In this document: positions 16,053 through 24,854 of the stretch, piece after piece | Layout: every line of letters begins with the position of its first letter | Position numbering within the stretch: the first letter of the stretch is position 1 | Assembly: GCF_020215705.1 (NCBI RefSeq) | Contig: NZ_JAIWNB010000004.1 | Coordinates: forward strand, 248,001 to 312,000 | Direction of reading: 5' to 3' | Source of the DNA: Nonomuraea aurantiaca | GTDB taxonomy: Bacteria; Actinomycetota; Actinomycetes; Streptosporangiales; Streptosporangiaceae | Length of the DNA stretch: 64,000 nt | Program-made: the position numbers and the translations under genes | Notes under the pieces: generated by a model | Database searches by the model: none | Seen by the model: only the letters and a program-made list of their open reading frames with translations | Told to the model about the DNA's origin: nothing

Positions 16053-17067
16053 CATCGCCGCCGTCGAGATCCTGCGCCACCCCGAACTCCGCGGCAGACC
16101 CGTCGTGGTCGGCGGCTCCGGCGACCCCACCCAGCCGCGCACCGTCGCCGCCACCGCCACCTACGAAGCCCGCGAACACGGCGTCCACTCCGGCATGCCG
16201 CTCCGTACCGCGCTCAAACGCTGCCCCGACGCCGTCTTCCTGCCCAGCGACCCGCCCGCCTACGAGGCGGCGTCCGAGCGGGTCATGGCCACGCTGCGCG
16301 GGTTTCCCGTCCTGGTCGAGATCTGGGGCTGGGACGAGGCGTTCATCGGAGCCAGGACCGACGACCCCGAGGCGCTGGCGGCCGCCCTCCAGCAGGCCGT
16401 CCTGACCGAAACCGCCTTGTCCTGCTCCGTCGGCATCGGCGACAACAAGCACCAGGCCAAACTCGCCTCCGCCTTCGCCAAACCCGCCGGGATCTACCGT
16501 CTCACCGGCGACAACTGGGCCGAGATCATGAACGACCGGCCCACCGACGCGCTCTGGGGCATCGGCGCCAAGACCGCCAAAAAGCTCGCCGAGCTGGGAC
16601 TCGACACGGTCGCCCAACTCGCCGCCGCCGACCCCACCGACCTGGCCCGCCGCTTCGGCCCCACCAACGGCCCCTGGTATCGCTATCTCGCCCTCGGCAA
16701 GGGCGAAGCCGAGGTCGTCACCACTCCCTGGGTCGCCCGCGGCCACAGCCGCGAGATCACCTTCCCGCACGACCTCACCGACAGAACCGAAATATCCACC
16801 CACATAGCCACGCTGGCCCGACAGGTCGCCTCAGACGCGACCGCCGCGGGACGGTCGATCGTCCGTGTCTCGGTGAAGGTGCGATTCGCGCCCTTCCTCA
16901 CCCGCAGCCGCCAGTCGAAGCTCCCCTCACCCACCACAGACGCGGCCGAGCTGTCCCGCGCCGCCCTCACCGTGCTCGACCGCTTCGACCTCGACCGGCC
17001 GGTCCGCCTCCTCGGCGTGGCCGTCGAATACGCCCCACCGGATCAGACCCGGACCGCTCGCTCATAG
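16009..17067 (+). CDS. dinB: Y-family DNA polymerase IV (DinB type)
   Basis: A 352-residue translesion polymerase. The palm has WVLHVDLDQFIAAVEILRHP with the first metal-binding Asp, and VEIWGWDEAFIGARTDDPEA with the second acidic pair (DE). SCSVGIGDNKHQAKLASAFA forms the Y-family fingers/palm core, WGIGAKTAKKLAELGLDTVA the thumb helix-hairpin-helix, and RGHSREITFPHDLTDRTEIS onward the little finger. The GWDEAF variant resembles actinobacterial DinB2 enzymes. No clear C-terminal beta-clamp peptide is visible (…VAVEYAPPDQTRTARS). Its last 25 nt overlap the convergent endonuclease VII gene. The GTG start is preferred over longer upstream frames because of the conserved VDLD spacing. Confidence 0.92.
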   Translation: MSTKDWVLHVDLDQFIAAVEILRHPELRGRPVVVGGSGDPTQPRTVAATATYEAREHGVHSGMPLRTALKRCPDAVFLPSDPPAYEAASERVMATLRGFPVLVEIWGWDEAFIGARTDDPEALAAALQQAVLTETALSCSVGIGDNKHQAKLASAFAKPAGIYRLTGDNWAEIMNDRPTDALWGIGAKTAKKLAELGLDTVAQLAAADPTDLARRFGPTNGPWYRYLALGKGEAEVVTTPWVARGHSREITFPHDLTDRTEISTHIATLARQVASDATAAGRSIVRVSVKVRFAPFLTRSRQSKLPSPTTDAAELSRAALTVLDRFDLDRPVRLLGVAVEYAPPDQTRTARS

Positions 17068-18035
17068 AATTCGGACCGCATCTCCTCGTCGGCACGGATG
17101 AACTCCTGGATCTCCTCCTCAGACACATCCTCGATGTCCTGCCACTCCACCGTCGCCTCGATGTAGGCCAACGCCCGCCACGCCACACCCGGATCGTCCC
17201 TGAACTGGCCGATGCCGGTGTTGCACGGCAGGCAGAGCGCGTAGCGCACATCGCCCGTGCGGTGACAGTGATCGACATGCTCGGGCGAACGGTCCCAGCA
17301 GACCACGCACAACCCGTACTGATCGACCACCATGCGCTCGACATCCTCATGCCGCATGCCGTAACGCTGGGTCAGGTGGTAAGTCCTCGTCGGCGCCACC
17401 GACTCCGGACGCTGCTGCGGCGGGATCACGAACTCGGGCCAGAGGATCTCCCCGTCCAGATAGAGGGCGGCGAGTTCGAGCAACACGGTGTTGTCACCGA
17501 AATGCCCCAGCCCGTTGTTGCAGTTGAAACAGAGAACACCCCGCACCAGGCCGCTCTGGTGGCAGTGGTCGACGAACGTGCCGGGGACCGTGCGGCAGAT
17601 GGCGCAGAGCCCGCCCTGCTCGGCGAGCGTCCGCTCGAAGTCGTCCTCCGTGATGCCGTAGCGGTGTTTAAGCAGGTAGTTCCGCTCACTCCCGTGGTTC
17701 TTGATCTTGTTTTCCCGCATCGCCACGCTGTGGCACGGTTTGCAGTAGGGAGTAAGTCCAGATTTTTCCGCACGGTTGCGCCCGAACTCCGCAACAGCCT
17801 TCACTTCCCGACAGCGAGGACAGTATTTGTGCCCTGGAGGCACTTCGACCGCCTCGCGGACACTCTTACCCTGCTCACCACGACGCTTGCGATAGCTCTG
17901 AGTGGACCGCACCCGGAAGCAGCCCTTGCAGTACCGCGCAAGCCCATCGCTCTGTCGCTTGTTCAGCCCGAACTCAGAGACCCCCTTCACCTCCTTACAG
18001 TCCGGACACCACTTCACTCCTTCAGGCGTTCCCAC
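17043..18035 (-). CDS. Double endonuclease VII-like (HNH-type) nuclease with zinc ribbons
   Basis: A 330-residue, cysteine-rich protein. Two N-terminal zinc-ribbon copies (WCPDC…YCKGC at about 9-39 and YCPRC…YCKPC at about 71-101) precede two copies of the recombination endonuclease VII core. Copy 1 is CAIC…FVDHCHQSGLVRGVLCFNC with NNGLG (about 143-180), and copy 2 is CVVC…HVDHCHRTGDVRYALCLPC with NTGIG (about 243-282). DHCH carries the catalytic His and metal ligands in the phage T4 gp49 family. Only copy 1 keeps the RG before the last Cys-x-x-Cys; copy 2 has RY. It starts 33 nt after pup, so the two may be cotranscribed. Confidence 0.85.
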   Translation of the reverse strand: MGTPEGVKWCPDCKEVKGVSEFGLNKRQSDGLARYCKGCFRVRSTQSYRKRRGEQGKSVREAVEVPPGHKYCPRCREVKAVAEFGRNRAEKSGLTPYCKPCHSVAMRENKIKNHGSERNYLLKHRYGITEDDFERTLAEQGGLCAICRTVPGTFVDHCHQSGLVRGVLCFNCNNGLGHFGDNTVLLELAALYLDGEILWPEFVIPPQQRPESVAPTRTYHLTQRYGMRHEDVERMVVDQYGLCVVCWDRSPEHVDHCHRTGDVRYALCLPCNTGIGQFRDDPGVAWRALAYIEATVEWQDIEDVSEEEIQEFIRADEEMRSEFYERAVRV

Positions 18036-18068
18036 CCCATTCCCCCCGATTTCGATGTCCGTTTTGCC

Positions 18069-18278
18069 CTACTCTCCGCCCTTTTGGACGTAGCTGCGCA
18101 CGAATTCCTCTGCGTTCTCTTCGAGAACTTCGTCGATTTCGTCCAGAATTGCGTCGACATCGTCGGTCAGCTTCTCCTGGCGCTCCTGCACGTCCGGCGC
18201 CGCCGAGGCCTCGGTCTCCTCGACCTCGCTCTCGCGCCGACCGGCCTGCTTCTGGCCACCCGTGTCCTTGCTTGCCAT
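18069..18278 (-). CDS. pup: Prokaryotic ubiquitin-like protein Pup
   Basis: Pup is the disordered tag attached to proteins destined for the proteasome. The 69-residue product starts MASKDTGGQKQAGRRESEVE, has the helix-forming ARC-binding region DVQERQEKLTDDVDAILDEI, and ends EEFVRSYVQKGGE. The C-terminal residue is Glu, so no deamidation by Dop is needed before ligation (M. tuberculosis Pup ends in Gln). GGAGG precedes the ATG by 10 nt. It is separated from prcB by about 5.7 kb and followed by the endonuclease VII-like gene. Confidence 0.97.
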   Translation of the reverse strand: MASKDTGGQKQAGRRESEVEETEASAAPDVQERQEKLTDDVDAILDEIDEVLEENAEEFVRSYVQKGGE

Positions 18279-18372
18279 GTCCTACCTACCTCCGCTTGGG
18301 GGACTGCTCTCTAGGCATATCTTCCCCGAACCGGGCGACATTTCGCGCCCAAGGCCCCGCGATCTTGCCGAC

Positions 18373-18401
18373 TTGACTAGATAGTTCCCCTATCCAATAA
18401 T
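18373..18401 (+). promoter_or_regulatory. Sigma-70-type promoter of the 18429 membrane protein gene
   Basis: TTGACT (18373-18378), a 17-bp spacer and AATAAT (18396-18401) form one of the best consensus promoters in the window, with the start site expected about 20 nt before the gene. An AGGAGG at 18418-18423 gives a normal leadered translation start. The divergent pup gene begins about 95 nt away on the other strand. Confidence 0.7.
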
Positions 18402-18428
18402 GAGGCCCCTGCCCTACAGGAGGTTTCG

Positions 18429-18833
18429 ATGTCCCCCTCGTCTCTGAGCACGGCAGGTGTGCTCCTCATCACAGTCCCGGCGGTGGCGTTCGGCGGCCTC
18501 TCGCTGCTGACGTTCCTCATGCGAAACGTGCCCGGCTACAACGACAACCCGGTGCGCCGCAGCCTCTGGCGGGCCGGTCACGCTCACGCGGGCGTGCTGG
18601 TGCTGTTCAGCCTCGTGTCGATGCTCTACGTGGATCAGACGGACCTTTCGGACGGCCTGAAGAGCCTGGTCCGCGTCCTCATCGTGGCCGCCCCGATCCT
18701 CATGCCGCTCGGCTTCTTCCTGTCGGTGGTCCGTCCCAGTGACACCAAGCCGAGCAAGCTCATCGGGCTGACGGTGGTGGGCGGCGCGGCGCTGGCGGTG
18801 GGCACGCTGACGCTGGGCATCGGCCTGCTCTGA
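18429..18833 (+). CDS. Integral membrane protein of unknown function
   Basis: A 134-residue protein with four hydrophobic spans: about 8-30 (VLLITVPAVAFGGLSLLTFL), 50-68 (HAGVLVLFSLVSMLYVDQTD), 82-101 (VLIVAAPILMPLGFFLSVVR) and 113-134 (LTVVGGAALAVGTLTLGIGL). Conserved-looking polar residues lie in MRNVPGYNDNPVRRSLWRAG, including two His in the AGHAHAG segment that could bind heme or metal (inference). It is preceded by AGGAGG and a strong promoter and is divergent from pup. No family name is recognised. Confidence 0.85.
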   Translation: MSPSSLSTAGVLLITVPAVAFGGLSLLTFLMRNVPGYNDNPVRRSLWRAGHAHAGVLVLFSLVSMLYVDQTDLSDGLKSLVRVLIVAAPILMPLGFFLSVVRPSDTKPSKLIGLTVVGGAALAVGTLTLGIGLL

Positions 18834-18898
18834 CGGGACGTCGCCGGTGCCGGAATCCGCTCGCTCTGACGGGACGCCTCCGGGTGCCGGAAGGGAAC
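18827..18898. repeat. Two 36-bp tandem copies spanning a gene end
   Basis: GCTCTGACGGGACG followed by a GCCGG-containing tail occurs at 18827-18862 and 18863-18898. The first copy holds the last codons and stop of the membrane protein gene. A second set of imperfect repeats (GGAGCCTGTACGGAGTC-like) follows at about 19030-19110. No gene is seen between 18834 and 19116. Confidence 0.75.
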
Positions 18899-19116
18899 GT
18901 CCATGGCCGGGAGCGCGACGTGACGGCGGCCGGCCATGTATCGCCGGAGAAGCGTTCCCCTGGACGGGGCCCGGCCACGTGCGCGCGTTGGCGCCTTCCC
19001 GTGCTTTGCCGTAAAAAATCGGCCTGTAAAGAGCCAGCCCCCGATGGAGCTGTACGGAGTCGACCCCCCATCTGGAGCCTGTACGGAGTCAGCCGCCAGA
19101 TGGAGCCGTACGGCGG

Positions 19117-20631
19117 CTAGTCTCCGCCGGTGAGGGCGGCGACCAGGTCGGCGGCGGTGCGGCAGCGGTCGAAGAGCTCGCCCACGTGGGCCTTGGTGCC
19201 GCGCAGCGGTTCGAGGGTCGGCACGCGCTGGAGGGACTCGCGGCCCGGGATGTCGAAGATGACCGAGTCCCACGAGGCGGCCGCCACGGACTCGCTGTAC
19301 TGGCGCAGGCAGCGGCCGCGGAAGTAGGCGCGGGTGTCGGTGGGCGGGTTCTCGACGGCGCGCTGGACGTCGTCCTCGGTGACCAGGCGCTGCATGCGTC
19401 CGCGGGCGACGAGGCGGTTGTAGAGGCCGCGGTCGGGGCGGATGTCGGAGTATTGCAGGTCGACGAGTTGCAGCCGGGGGTGTGACCAGGTGAGCGAGTC
19501 GCGGGTGCGGTAGCCCTCGAGGAGTTCGAGTTTGGCGACCCAGTCGAGTTCGCGGGAGAGCTGCATGGGGTCTTCGGCCAGGCGGGTGAGGACGGATTCC
19601 CAGCGGTCGAGGATGTCCTTGTTCATCTCTTCCTGGGCGGTGCCGCGTTCCTCGACGTACTTGCGGGCCTGCTCGAGATACTCCATCTGCAGCTGGATGG
19701 CGGTGAGCTTGCGGCCGTCGCGCAGGGGGATCTCGTAGCGGCAGGTGGGGTCGTGGGAGACCGCGCGCAGAGCTTGTACGGGGTTCTCGACGGCGAGGTC
19801 GCGGCTGAGGAAGCCGTCCTCGATCATGGCGAGGACGAGGGCAGTGGAGCCCAACTTCAGGTATGTCGAAATTTCCGACATGTTGGCGTCGCCGATGATC
19901 ACGTGCAGTCGCCGGTACTTCTCCGGGTCGGCGTGCGGCTCGTCCCTGGTGTTGATGATCGGCCGCTTGAGCGTGGTCTCCAGGCCCACCTCGACCTCGA
20001 AGAAGTCGGCCCGCTGGCTGATCTGGAAGCCTTCGCCGCGCGAGTCCTGTCCGATGCCGACCTTGCCCGCGCCCACGACGACCTGGCGGGAGACGAAGAA
20101 CGGGGTGAGGTGGCGGACGATGTCGGCGAAGGGGGTGGCGCGCCGCATGAGGTAGTTCTCGTGGCAGCCGTAGCTGGCGCCCTTGGCGTCGGTGTTGTTC
20201 TTGTAGAGCTGGATGGGGGCGTTGGACGGGATTGCGGAGGCCCGCTGGGCGGCGTCGTACATGACGCGTTCGCCGGCCTTGTCCCAGATGACGGCGGCGC
20301 GCGGGTTGGTGCATTCGGGGGTGGAGTATTCGGGGTGGGCGTGGTCGACGTAGAGCCTGGCGCCATTGGTGAGGATGACGTTGGCGAGGCCGAGGTCCTC
20401 GTCGGTGAGCTGGCTGGGGTCGGCGACCTCTCTGGCCAGGTCGAAGCCGCGAGCGTCGCGGAGTGGGTTCTCCTCTTCGAAGTCCCACCTCGCCCTGCGC
20501 GCTCTGGCGGCGGAGGCCGCCAGGTAGGCGTTCACCACCTGCGAGGACGTGACCATCGCGTTGGCGCCTGGCTGACCTGGTACGGAGATGCCGTACTCGG
20601 TCTCGATGCCCATCACCCGACGCACCGTCAT
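19117..20631 (-). CDS. dop: Depupylase/deamidase Dop
   Basis: Dop hydrolyses the isopeptide bond between Pup and substrate and, where Pup ends in Gln, deamidates it. The 504-residue product starts [20 protein letters not shown] (ATP/Mg Glu10 and Glu12 region), keeps the Dop-specific loop between residues 41 and 80 that PafA lacks, and has catalytic Asp96 in [40 protein letters not shown] and [20 protein letters not shown] match PafA, its paralogue. AGAGGG lies 6 nt before the ATG. Because Pup here already ends in Glu, the expected role is depupylation only. Confidence 0.97.
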   Translation of the reverse strand: MTVRRVMGIETEYGISVPGQPGANAMVTSSQVVNAYLAASAARARRARWDFEEENPLRDARGFDLAREVADPSQLTDEDLGLANVILTNGARLYVDHAHPEYSTPECTNPRAAVIWDKAGERVMYDAAQRASAIPSNAPIQLYKNNTDAKGASYGCHENYLMRRATPFADIVRHLTPFFVSRQVVVGAGKVGIGQDSRGEGFQISQRADFFEVEVGLETTLKRPIINTRDEPHADPEKYRRLHVIIGDANMSEISTYLKLGSTALVLAMIEDGFLSRDLAVENPVQALRAVSHDPTCRYEIPLRDGRKLTAIQLQMEYLEQARKYVEERGTAQEEMNKDILDRWESVLTRLAEDPMQLSRELDWVAKLELLEGYRTRDSLTWSHPRLQLVDLQYSDIRPDRGLYNRLVARGRMQRLVTEDDVQRAVENPPTDTRAYFRGRCLRQYSESVAAASWDSVIFDIPGRESLQRVPTLEPLRGTKAHVGELFDRCRTAADLVAALTGGD

Positions 20632-20717
20632 GCAACACCCTCTGTTCGTCCGGATCTGCCTATCCGCCGTTTATATGCCCGAGCCTATGCCCTTCACAGT
20701 GCCCCAGGGTCACAGAG

Positions 20718-21842
20718 TTATGGCACCGCAGTCTTTTCCACCTTTATGGAAGGGGGTGGGGGGGATTGTGGACGTACCCGGGGCTTAAGAAGACGCTGGA
20801 TGGGGCGTTCGGCAAGGGAGTAGACAAGGTAGGACACGAGCACGGCCGCGAGCGTGGTGGTGAGTGCGGCGGCCCAGGGGGCCATCCTGGGGGCCAGGAC
20901 GGGGATGAGAGCCACGGCGACGACCGAGTGGAAGAGGTAGAGCGGGTAGGTCGTCGCGCCGAGCGCGGTGAGCGTTCTGGACGGTCGTAGCCGGAACACG
21001 CCGAGGGCGACGAACGACATCGCGGCGAAGATGACCGTGATGGTGATGATCACGCTGAGGTCGCTGACGGGCATGCTCTTGAATCCGGCGACCTTGATCC
21101 GGCCGTGGACGCGTTCGAGCGCGGAGTACACCGCCAGGACGTAGCCGCAGGCGACGTAGAGCCAGGGAAGCACGGCGTTGCGGTGCTTGTGGATGAGATA
21201 GAGGGCCATGCCGACGGCGAAGTAGGGGGCGTAGCGGGGCATGACGATCTCGTTGAGCACCTCGTTGCCGAGCAGTTCGGCGCCGAGCGCGGCGGCCAGC
21301 CAGACACCGGCGAAGATCAGGACGCGGCCGTAGGTGACACCGATGATCACGAGAATGGCCATGAGCAGATAGAAGCGGAGTTCGGCCCAGAGCGACCAGT
21401 AGACGCCGCTGGCATCCACGATCTTGAACAGCCGCTGGAACATACTGGCGTTCACCAGATACTCGCCCGGCGAAAGCTTGGGGTCGAGCGCCTTGACGCC
21501 GGTGAGGCCGTAGAGAGCGGCGACGGCGGCGAGGCTGAGCCAGTAGGCCGGGTAGAGCCGGACGAACCTGCTGCGGGCGAACGCTCCGAGCCCTCTCCCC
21601 CACGCGCTCATGAGGATGACGAAGCCGCTGATGACGAAGAACAACTCCACGCCCAGGATGCCGAGCCCGGCTAACGGGGCGACGGCGGGGAACAGCTCGG
21701 CGGGCCGGTCTCCCCAGACCGAGGCGAACGCGATCAGGTAGTGGAAGGCCAGCACCGCGAGGGCGGCGACGAACCTGAGCAGATCGAGTTCGGCCAGCCG
21801 GCCTTCTCCGCGCGAGTTCCTCGGCCGGTTGGGTGGTTGCAC
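20718..21842 (-). CDS. Acyltransferase family 3 membrane protein (OafA/YrhL-like)
   Basis: A 374-residue polytopic protein with about ten membrane helices. It starts with RLAELDLLRFVAALAVLAFH, the typical acyltransferase-3 opening in which the Arg and the His of FHYL are functionally important, then VELFFVISGFVILMSAWGRG and FARSRFVRLYPAYWLSLAAV. These enzymes transfer acyl groups to extracytoplasmic sugars or lipids. There is no obvious link to the proteasome; it is simply lodged between dop and arc on the same strand. The C-terminus ends in a basic Pro-rich tail. The start at GTG 21842 has no strong ribosome-binding site. Confidence 0.9.
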   Translation of the reverse strand: MQPPNRPRNSRGEGRLAELDLLRFVAALAVLAFHYLIAFASVWGDRPAELFPAVAPLAGLGILGVELFFVISGFVILMSAWGRGLGAFARSRFVRLYPAYWLSLAAVAALYGLTGVKALDPKLSPGEYLVNASMFQRLFKIVDASGVYWSLWAELRFYLLMAILVIIGVTYGRVLIFAGVWLAAALGAELLGNEVLNEIVMPRYAPYFAVGMALYLIHKHRNAVLPWLYVACGYVLAVYSALERVHGRIKVAGFKSMPVSDLSVIITITVIFAAMSFVALGVFRLRPSRTLTALGATTYPLYLFHSVVAVALIPVLAPRMAPWAAALTTTLAAVLVSYLVYSLAERPIQRLLKPRVRPQSPPPPSIKVEKTAVP

Positions 21843-21933
21843 GCCCTGTTGGACGGCACAACGATCACTTCGGTTCCGTTGGTCCCAATTTTCACAGGGG
21901 TCCCTCGGCGCGGCGGTGAAGATGAGGCGGCAT

Positions 21934-21970
21934 GAGAAGGGGCCGCGCGGGGATCCGCGCGGCCCTTCTC
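21934..21970 (-). terminator. Long GC hairpin downstream of arc
   Basis: GAGAAGGGG plus CCGCGCGG (21934-21950) pairs with CCGCGCGG plus CCCTTCTC (21955-21970) around a GGAT loop, with one bulged G. It starts 10 nt after the arc stop on the minus strand. No U-tract follows, but stem length and position make it a likely transcript end or 3' stabiliser. Confidence 0.7.
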
Positions 21971-21979
21971 AGCAGCTTC

Positions 21980-23743
21980 TTACAGGTATTGGCCGGTGTT
22001 GGCGACGGTGTCGATGGACCGACCCGCCTCCGCGCCCTGCTTGCCCGACACGAGCGTGCGGATGTAGACGATCCGTTCGCCCTTCTTGCCGGAGATGCGG
22101 GCCCAGTCGTCGGGGTTGGTGGTGTTGGGCAGGTCCTCGTTCTCGGAGAACTCGTCCACGCAGGCCGTGAGCAGGTGCTGCACCCGCAGGCCCTTCTGGC
22201 CGCTCTCGAGGAACTGCTTGATGGCCATCTTCTTGCCCCGGTCGACGATGTTCTGGATCATCGCGCCGGAGTTGAAGTCCTTGAAGTAGAGGACTTCCTT
22301 GTCGCCGTTGGCGTAGGTCACCTCGAGGAAGCGGTTCTCTTCGCTCTCGGTGTACATGCGCTCCACGACGCTCTGGATCATGCCGTGAATGGTGCCTTCG
22401 CGAGAACCGCTGTGCTCCGCGAGGTCGTCGGGGTGCAGCGGCAGCTCGGAGATGAGGTACTTGGAGAAGATGTCCTTCGCCGCTTCGGCGTCGGGCCGCT
22501 CGATCTTGATCTTGACGTCCAGGCGGCCGGGCCGCAGGATCGCCGGGTCGATCATGTCCTCGCGGTTGGAGGCGCCGATGACGATGACGTTTTCCAGGCC
22601 CTCGACACCGTCGATCTCCGACAGGAGCTGGGGAACGATGGTGTTCTCGACGTCCGAGGAGACGCCGGAGCCTCGGGTGCGGAAGATCGAGTCCATCTCG
22701 TCGAAGAACACGATCACCGGGGTGCCCTCTGAGGCCTTCTCGCGAGCCCGCTGGAAGACCAGGCGGATGTGCCGCTCGGTCTCGCCGACGTACTTGTTGA
22801 GCAGCTCGGGGCCCTTGATGTTGAGGAAGAAGCTCTTGCCTTCCTGGCCGGTGCGCTCCGCGACCTGCTTGGCCAGGGAGTTGGCGACGGCCTTGGCGAT
22901 GAGCGTCTTGCCGCAGCCGGGCGGGCCGTAGAGCAGAACGCCCTTGGGCGGGCGCAGCTTGTGCTCGCGGAACAGGTCGGCGTGCAGGTAGGGCAGCTCG
23001 ATGGCGTCCCTGATCTGCTCGATCTGCCTCATCAGGCCACCGATCTCCTCGTAGGAGATGTCGGGGACCTCTTCGAGCACGAGCTCTTCGACTTCGGACT
23101 TGGGAATCCGCTCGTAGACGTAGCCGGAGCGGGGTTCGAGCAGCAGCGAGTCGCCCGCCCTGATCGGCTGCCCGACCAGTGACTCGGCGAGACGTACGAC
23201 GCGCTCCTCGTCCGCGTGCGAGATGACCAGTGCGCGCTGCCCCTGGTCGAGGAGCTCTTTGAGCATCACGATCTCGCCGACCTCTTCGTAGCCGAGGGCT
23301 TCGACCACGTTGAGCGCCTCGTTCAGCATGACCTCCTGGCCACGCCGGAGCGAGTCGACGTCGACGGCGGGGCTGACGTTCACCCGCAGCTTGCGGCCGC
23401 CGGTGAACACCTCGATCGTGCCGTCTTCTCTGGCCTCCAGGAAGGTGCCGAACCCGGATGGCGGCTGTGCCAGCCGGTCAACTTCTTCCTTGAGGGCAAC
23501 GATCTGGTCCCTGGCCTCCTTGAGTGTGGCGACCAGGCGCTCGTTCTGGCCGGTGACGGCCGCGAGGTTCGCCTGCGCCTCGTGGAGACGCTCTTCAAGG
23601 ACTCTGGCCTGACGGGGTGACTCGGCCAGCTTCCGCCTCAGCGCGGTGATCTCCTCTTGGAGGAAGGAGACCTGTGTTGAAAGATCAGCGACCTCCCGTT
23701 CGCGCTGCGCGGCTCGAGCCTCAGCATCATCGCGAGCTGCCAC
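21980..23743 (-). CDS. arc: Proteasomal AAA ATPase ARC/Mpa
   Basis: The hexameric unfoldase that recognises Pup and feeds substrates into the 20S core. The 587 residues contain an N-terminal coiled coil (about 5-92, the Pup-binding element), tandem OB domains (about 97-245), Walker A GPPGCGKT (273-280), pore-loop KYVG (317-320), Walker B FFDEMDS (346-352), the second region of homology around [17 protein letters not shown], and a C-terminal GQYL tail needed to dock on the PrcA ring. The GTG start follows a near-perfect AAGGAGGTGA. A TAAGGT hexamer about 65 nt upstream may be its -10 box, in an AT-richer intergenic region. Confidence 0.97.
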   Translation of the reverse strand: MAARDDAEARAAQREREVADLSTQVSFLQEEITALRRKLAESPRQARVLEERLHEAQANLAAVTGQNERLVATLKEARDQIVALKEEVDRLAQPPSGFGTFLEAREDGTIEVFTGGRKLRVNVSPAVDVDSLRRGQEVMLNEALNVVEALGYEEVGEIVMLKELLDQGQRALVISHADEERVVRLAESLVGQPIRAGDSLLLEPRSGYVYERIPKSEVEELVLEEVPDISYEEIGGLMRQIEQIRDAIELPYLHADLFREHKLRPPKGVLLYGPPGCGKTLIAKAVANSLAKQVAERTGQEGKSFFLNIKGPELLNKYVGETERHIRLVFQRAREKASEGTPVIVFFDEMDSIFRTRGSGVSSDVENTIVPQLLSEIDGVEGLENVIVIGASNREDMIDPAILRPGRLDVKIKIERPDAEAAKDIFSKYLISELPLHPDDLAEHSGSREGTIHGMIQSVVERMYTESEENRFLEVTYANGDKEVLYFKDFNSGAMIQNIVDRGKKMAIKQFLESGQKGLRVQHLLTACVDEFSENEDLPNTTNPDDWARISGKKGERIVYIRTLVSGKQGAEAGRSIDTVANTGQYL

Positions 23744-23947
23744 GCCCCGTCACCTCCTTCCCAGTCGAGGGCGACTACTAAGGACCTTACCTATCTCGGG
23801 CCCCTCCGTAACCTGGCCGGGCAGTGTTCGTCGTGTGACATTCAGTGTTCGGCGAATAATCCCTAATAGTGCGTTTAATACTGGCAGCATAGGAACACGG
23901 CGATCTGTTCCCGTGTCACGCACCAACGCACCCTCGTGGCCAAATTG

Positions 23948-24799
23948 TCATAGTTCTTCAGTGGTCCCCTTCGGTCGTCGGCGGCGTGGTGGCGGTGCCA
24001 CACCGTCCGCCATGCGACGGGCGCTGACGAGGAAACCGGTGTGGCCGATCATCCGATGATCCGGTCTCACCGCGAGCCCTTCGACATGCCAGTCGCGAAC
24101 CAGGGTCTCCCACGCATGGGGCTCGGTGAAACTCCCGTGATCGCGAATGGCCTCGACGGTCTTGGACATCTGGGTCGTCGTGGCCACGTAGCAGCAGATG
24201 ACGCCGCCCGGTGTGAGGGCCTTGGCGGCGGCGTCGACGCACTCCCACGGGGCGAGCATGTCGAGGATGACGCGATCGACGTCCACCTCGTCGATCGAGG
24301 CCACCAGGTCGCCGACGACGAGCCGCCAGGTGTCGTCCATGGGGCCGCCGTAGAACTTCTCCACGTTCTTGCGCGCGACGTCGGCGAACTCCTCGCGCCG
24401 CTCGTAGGAGGTGACGTGGCCCTCGGGACCCACGGCGCGCAGCAGGAAGCAGGTCAGCGCGCCGGAGCCGACCCCCGCCTCGATCACCCGGGCGCCGGGG
24501 AAGACGTCGGCCATGCCGACGATCTGCGCGGCGTCCTTGGGGTAGATCACGGCGGCGCCGCGCGGCATGGCCAGGGTGTAGTCCTGCAGCAGGTGGCGGA
24601 AGGCGAGGTATTGGGTGCCGCCGGAGGAGCGCACCACGGAGCCTTCGGGCTGCCCGATCAGGTCGCTGTGGGGGATGGCGCCCTTGTGCGTGTGGAAGAC
24701 GCCGTCCTCTTTGAGCGTGATCGTGTGGCGCTTGTTCTTGGGGTCGGTGAGCTGCACCTGATCCCCCGCCTGGAACGGCCCATGCCTGCGGAAACCCAT
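23948..24799 (-). CDS. trmI: tRNA (adenine(58)-N1)-methyltransferase TrmI
   Basis: Methylates A58 in the T-loop of tRNAs. The 283-residue protein begins MGFRRHGPFQAGDQVQLTDP, a beta-rich N-terminal domain, followed by the class-I methyltransferase core: VIEAGVGSGALTCFLLRAVG (motif I, about 105-124), VTSYERREEFADVARKNVEK and DRVILDMLAPWECVDAAAKA. PHSDLIGQPEGSVVRSSGGT is family-specific. The ATG at 24799 is chosen over a longer frame because the family starts here and a TATAAC box ends 9 nt before it. In M. tuberculosis the homologue Rv2118c is also next to mpa. The gene lies 204 nt upstream of arc on the same strand. Confidence 0.95.
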   Translation of the reverse strand: MGFRRHGPFQAGDQVQLTDPKNKRHTITLKEDGVFHTHKGAIPHSDLIGQPEGSVVRSSGGTQYLAFRHLLQDYTLAMPRGAAVIYPKDAAQIVGMADVFPGARVIEAGVGSGALTCFLLRAVGPEGHVTSYERREEFADVARKNVEKFYGGPMDDTWRLVVGDLVASIDEVDVDRVILDMLAPWECVDAAAKALTPGGVICCYVATTTQMSKTVEAIRDHGSFTEPHAWETLVRDWHVEGLAVRPDHRMIGHTGFLVSARRMADGVAPPPRRRRPKGTTEEL

Positions 24800-24808
24800 G
24801 TCGGCAAG

Positions 24809-24814
24809 GTTATA
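24809..24814 (-). promoter_or_regulatory. -10 box of trmI, probably leaderless
   Basis: Minus-strand TATAAC ends 9 nt before the trmI ATG; no Shine-Dalgarno is present in the gap (CTTGCCGAC). A transcript starting 7-9 nt after the box would have a leader of 0-2 nt. Confidence 0.5.
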
Positions 24815-24854
24815 GGGCTTTCGAGCACGCCTTGACGCGCGATATCTATGAGGG

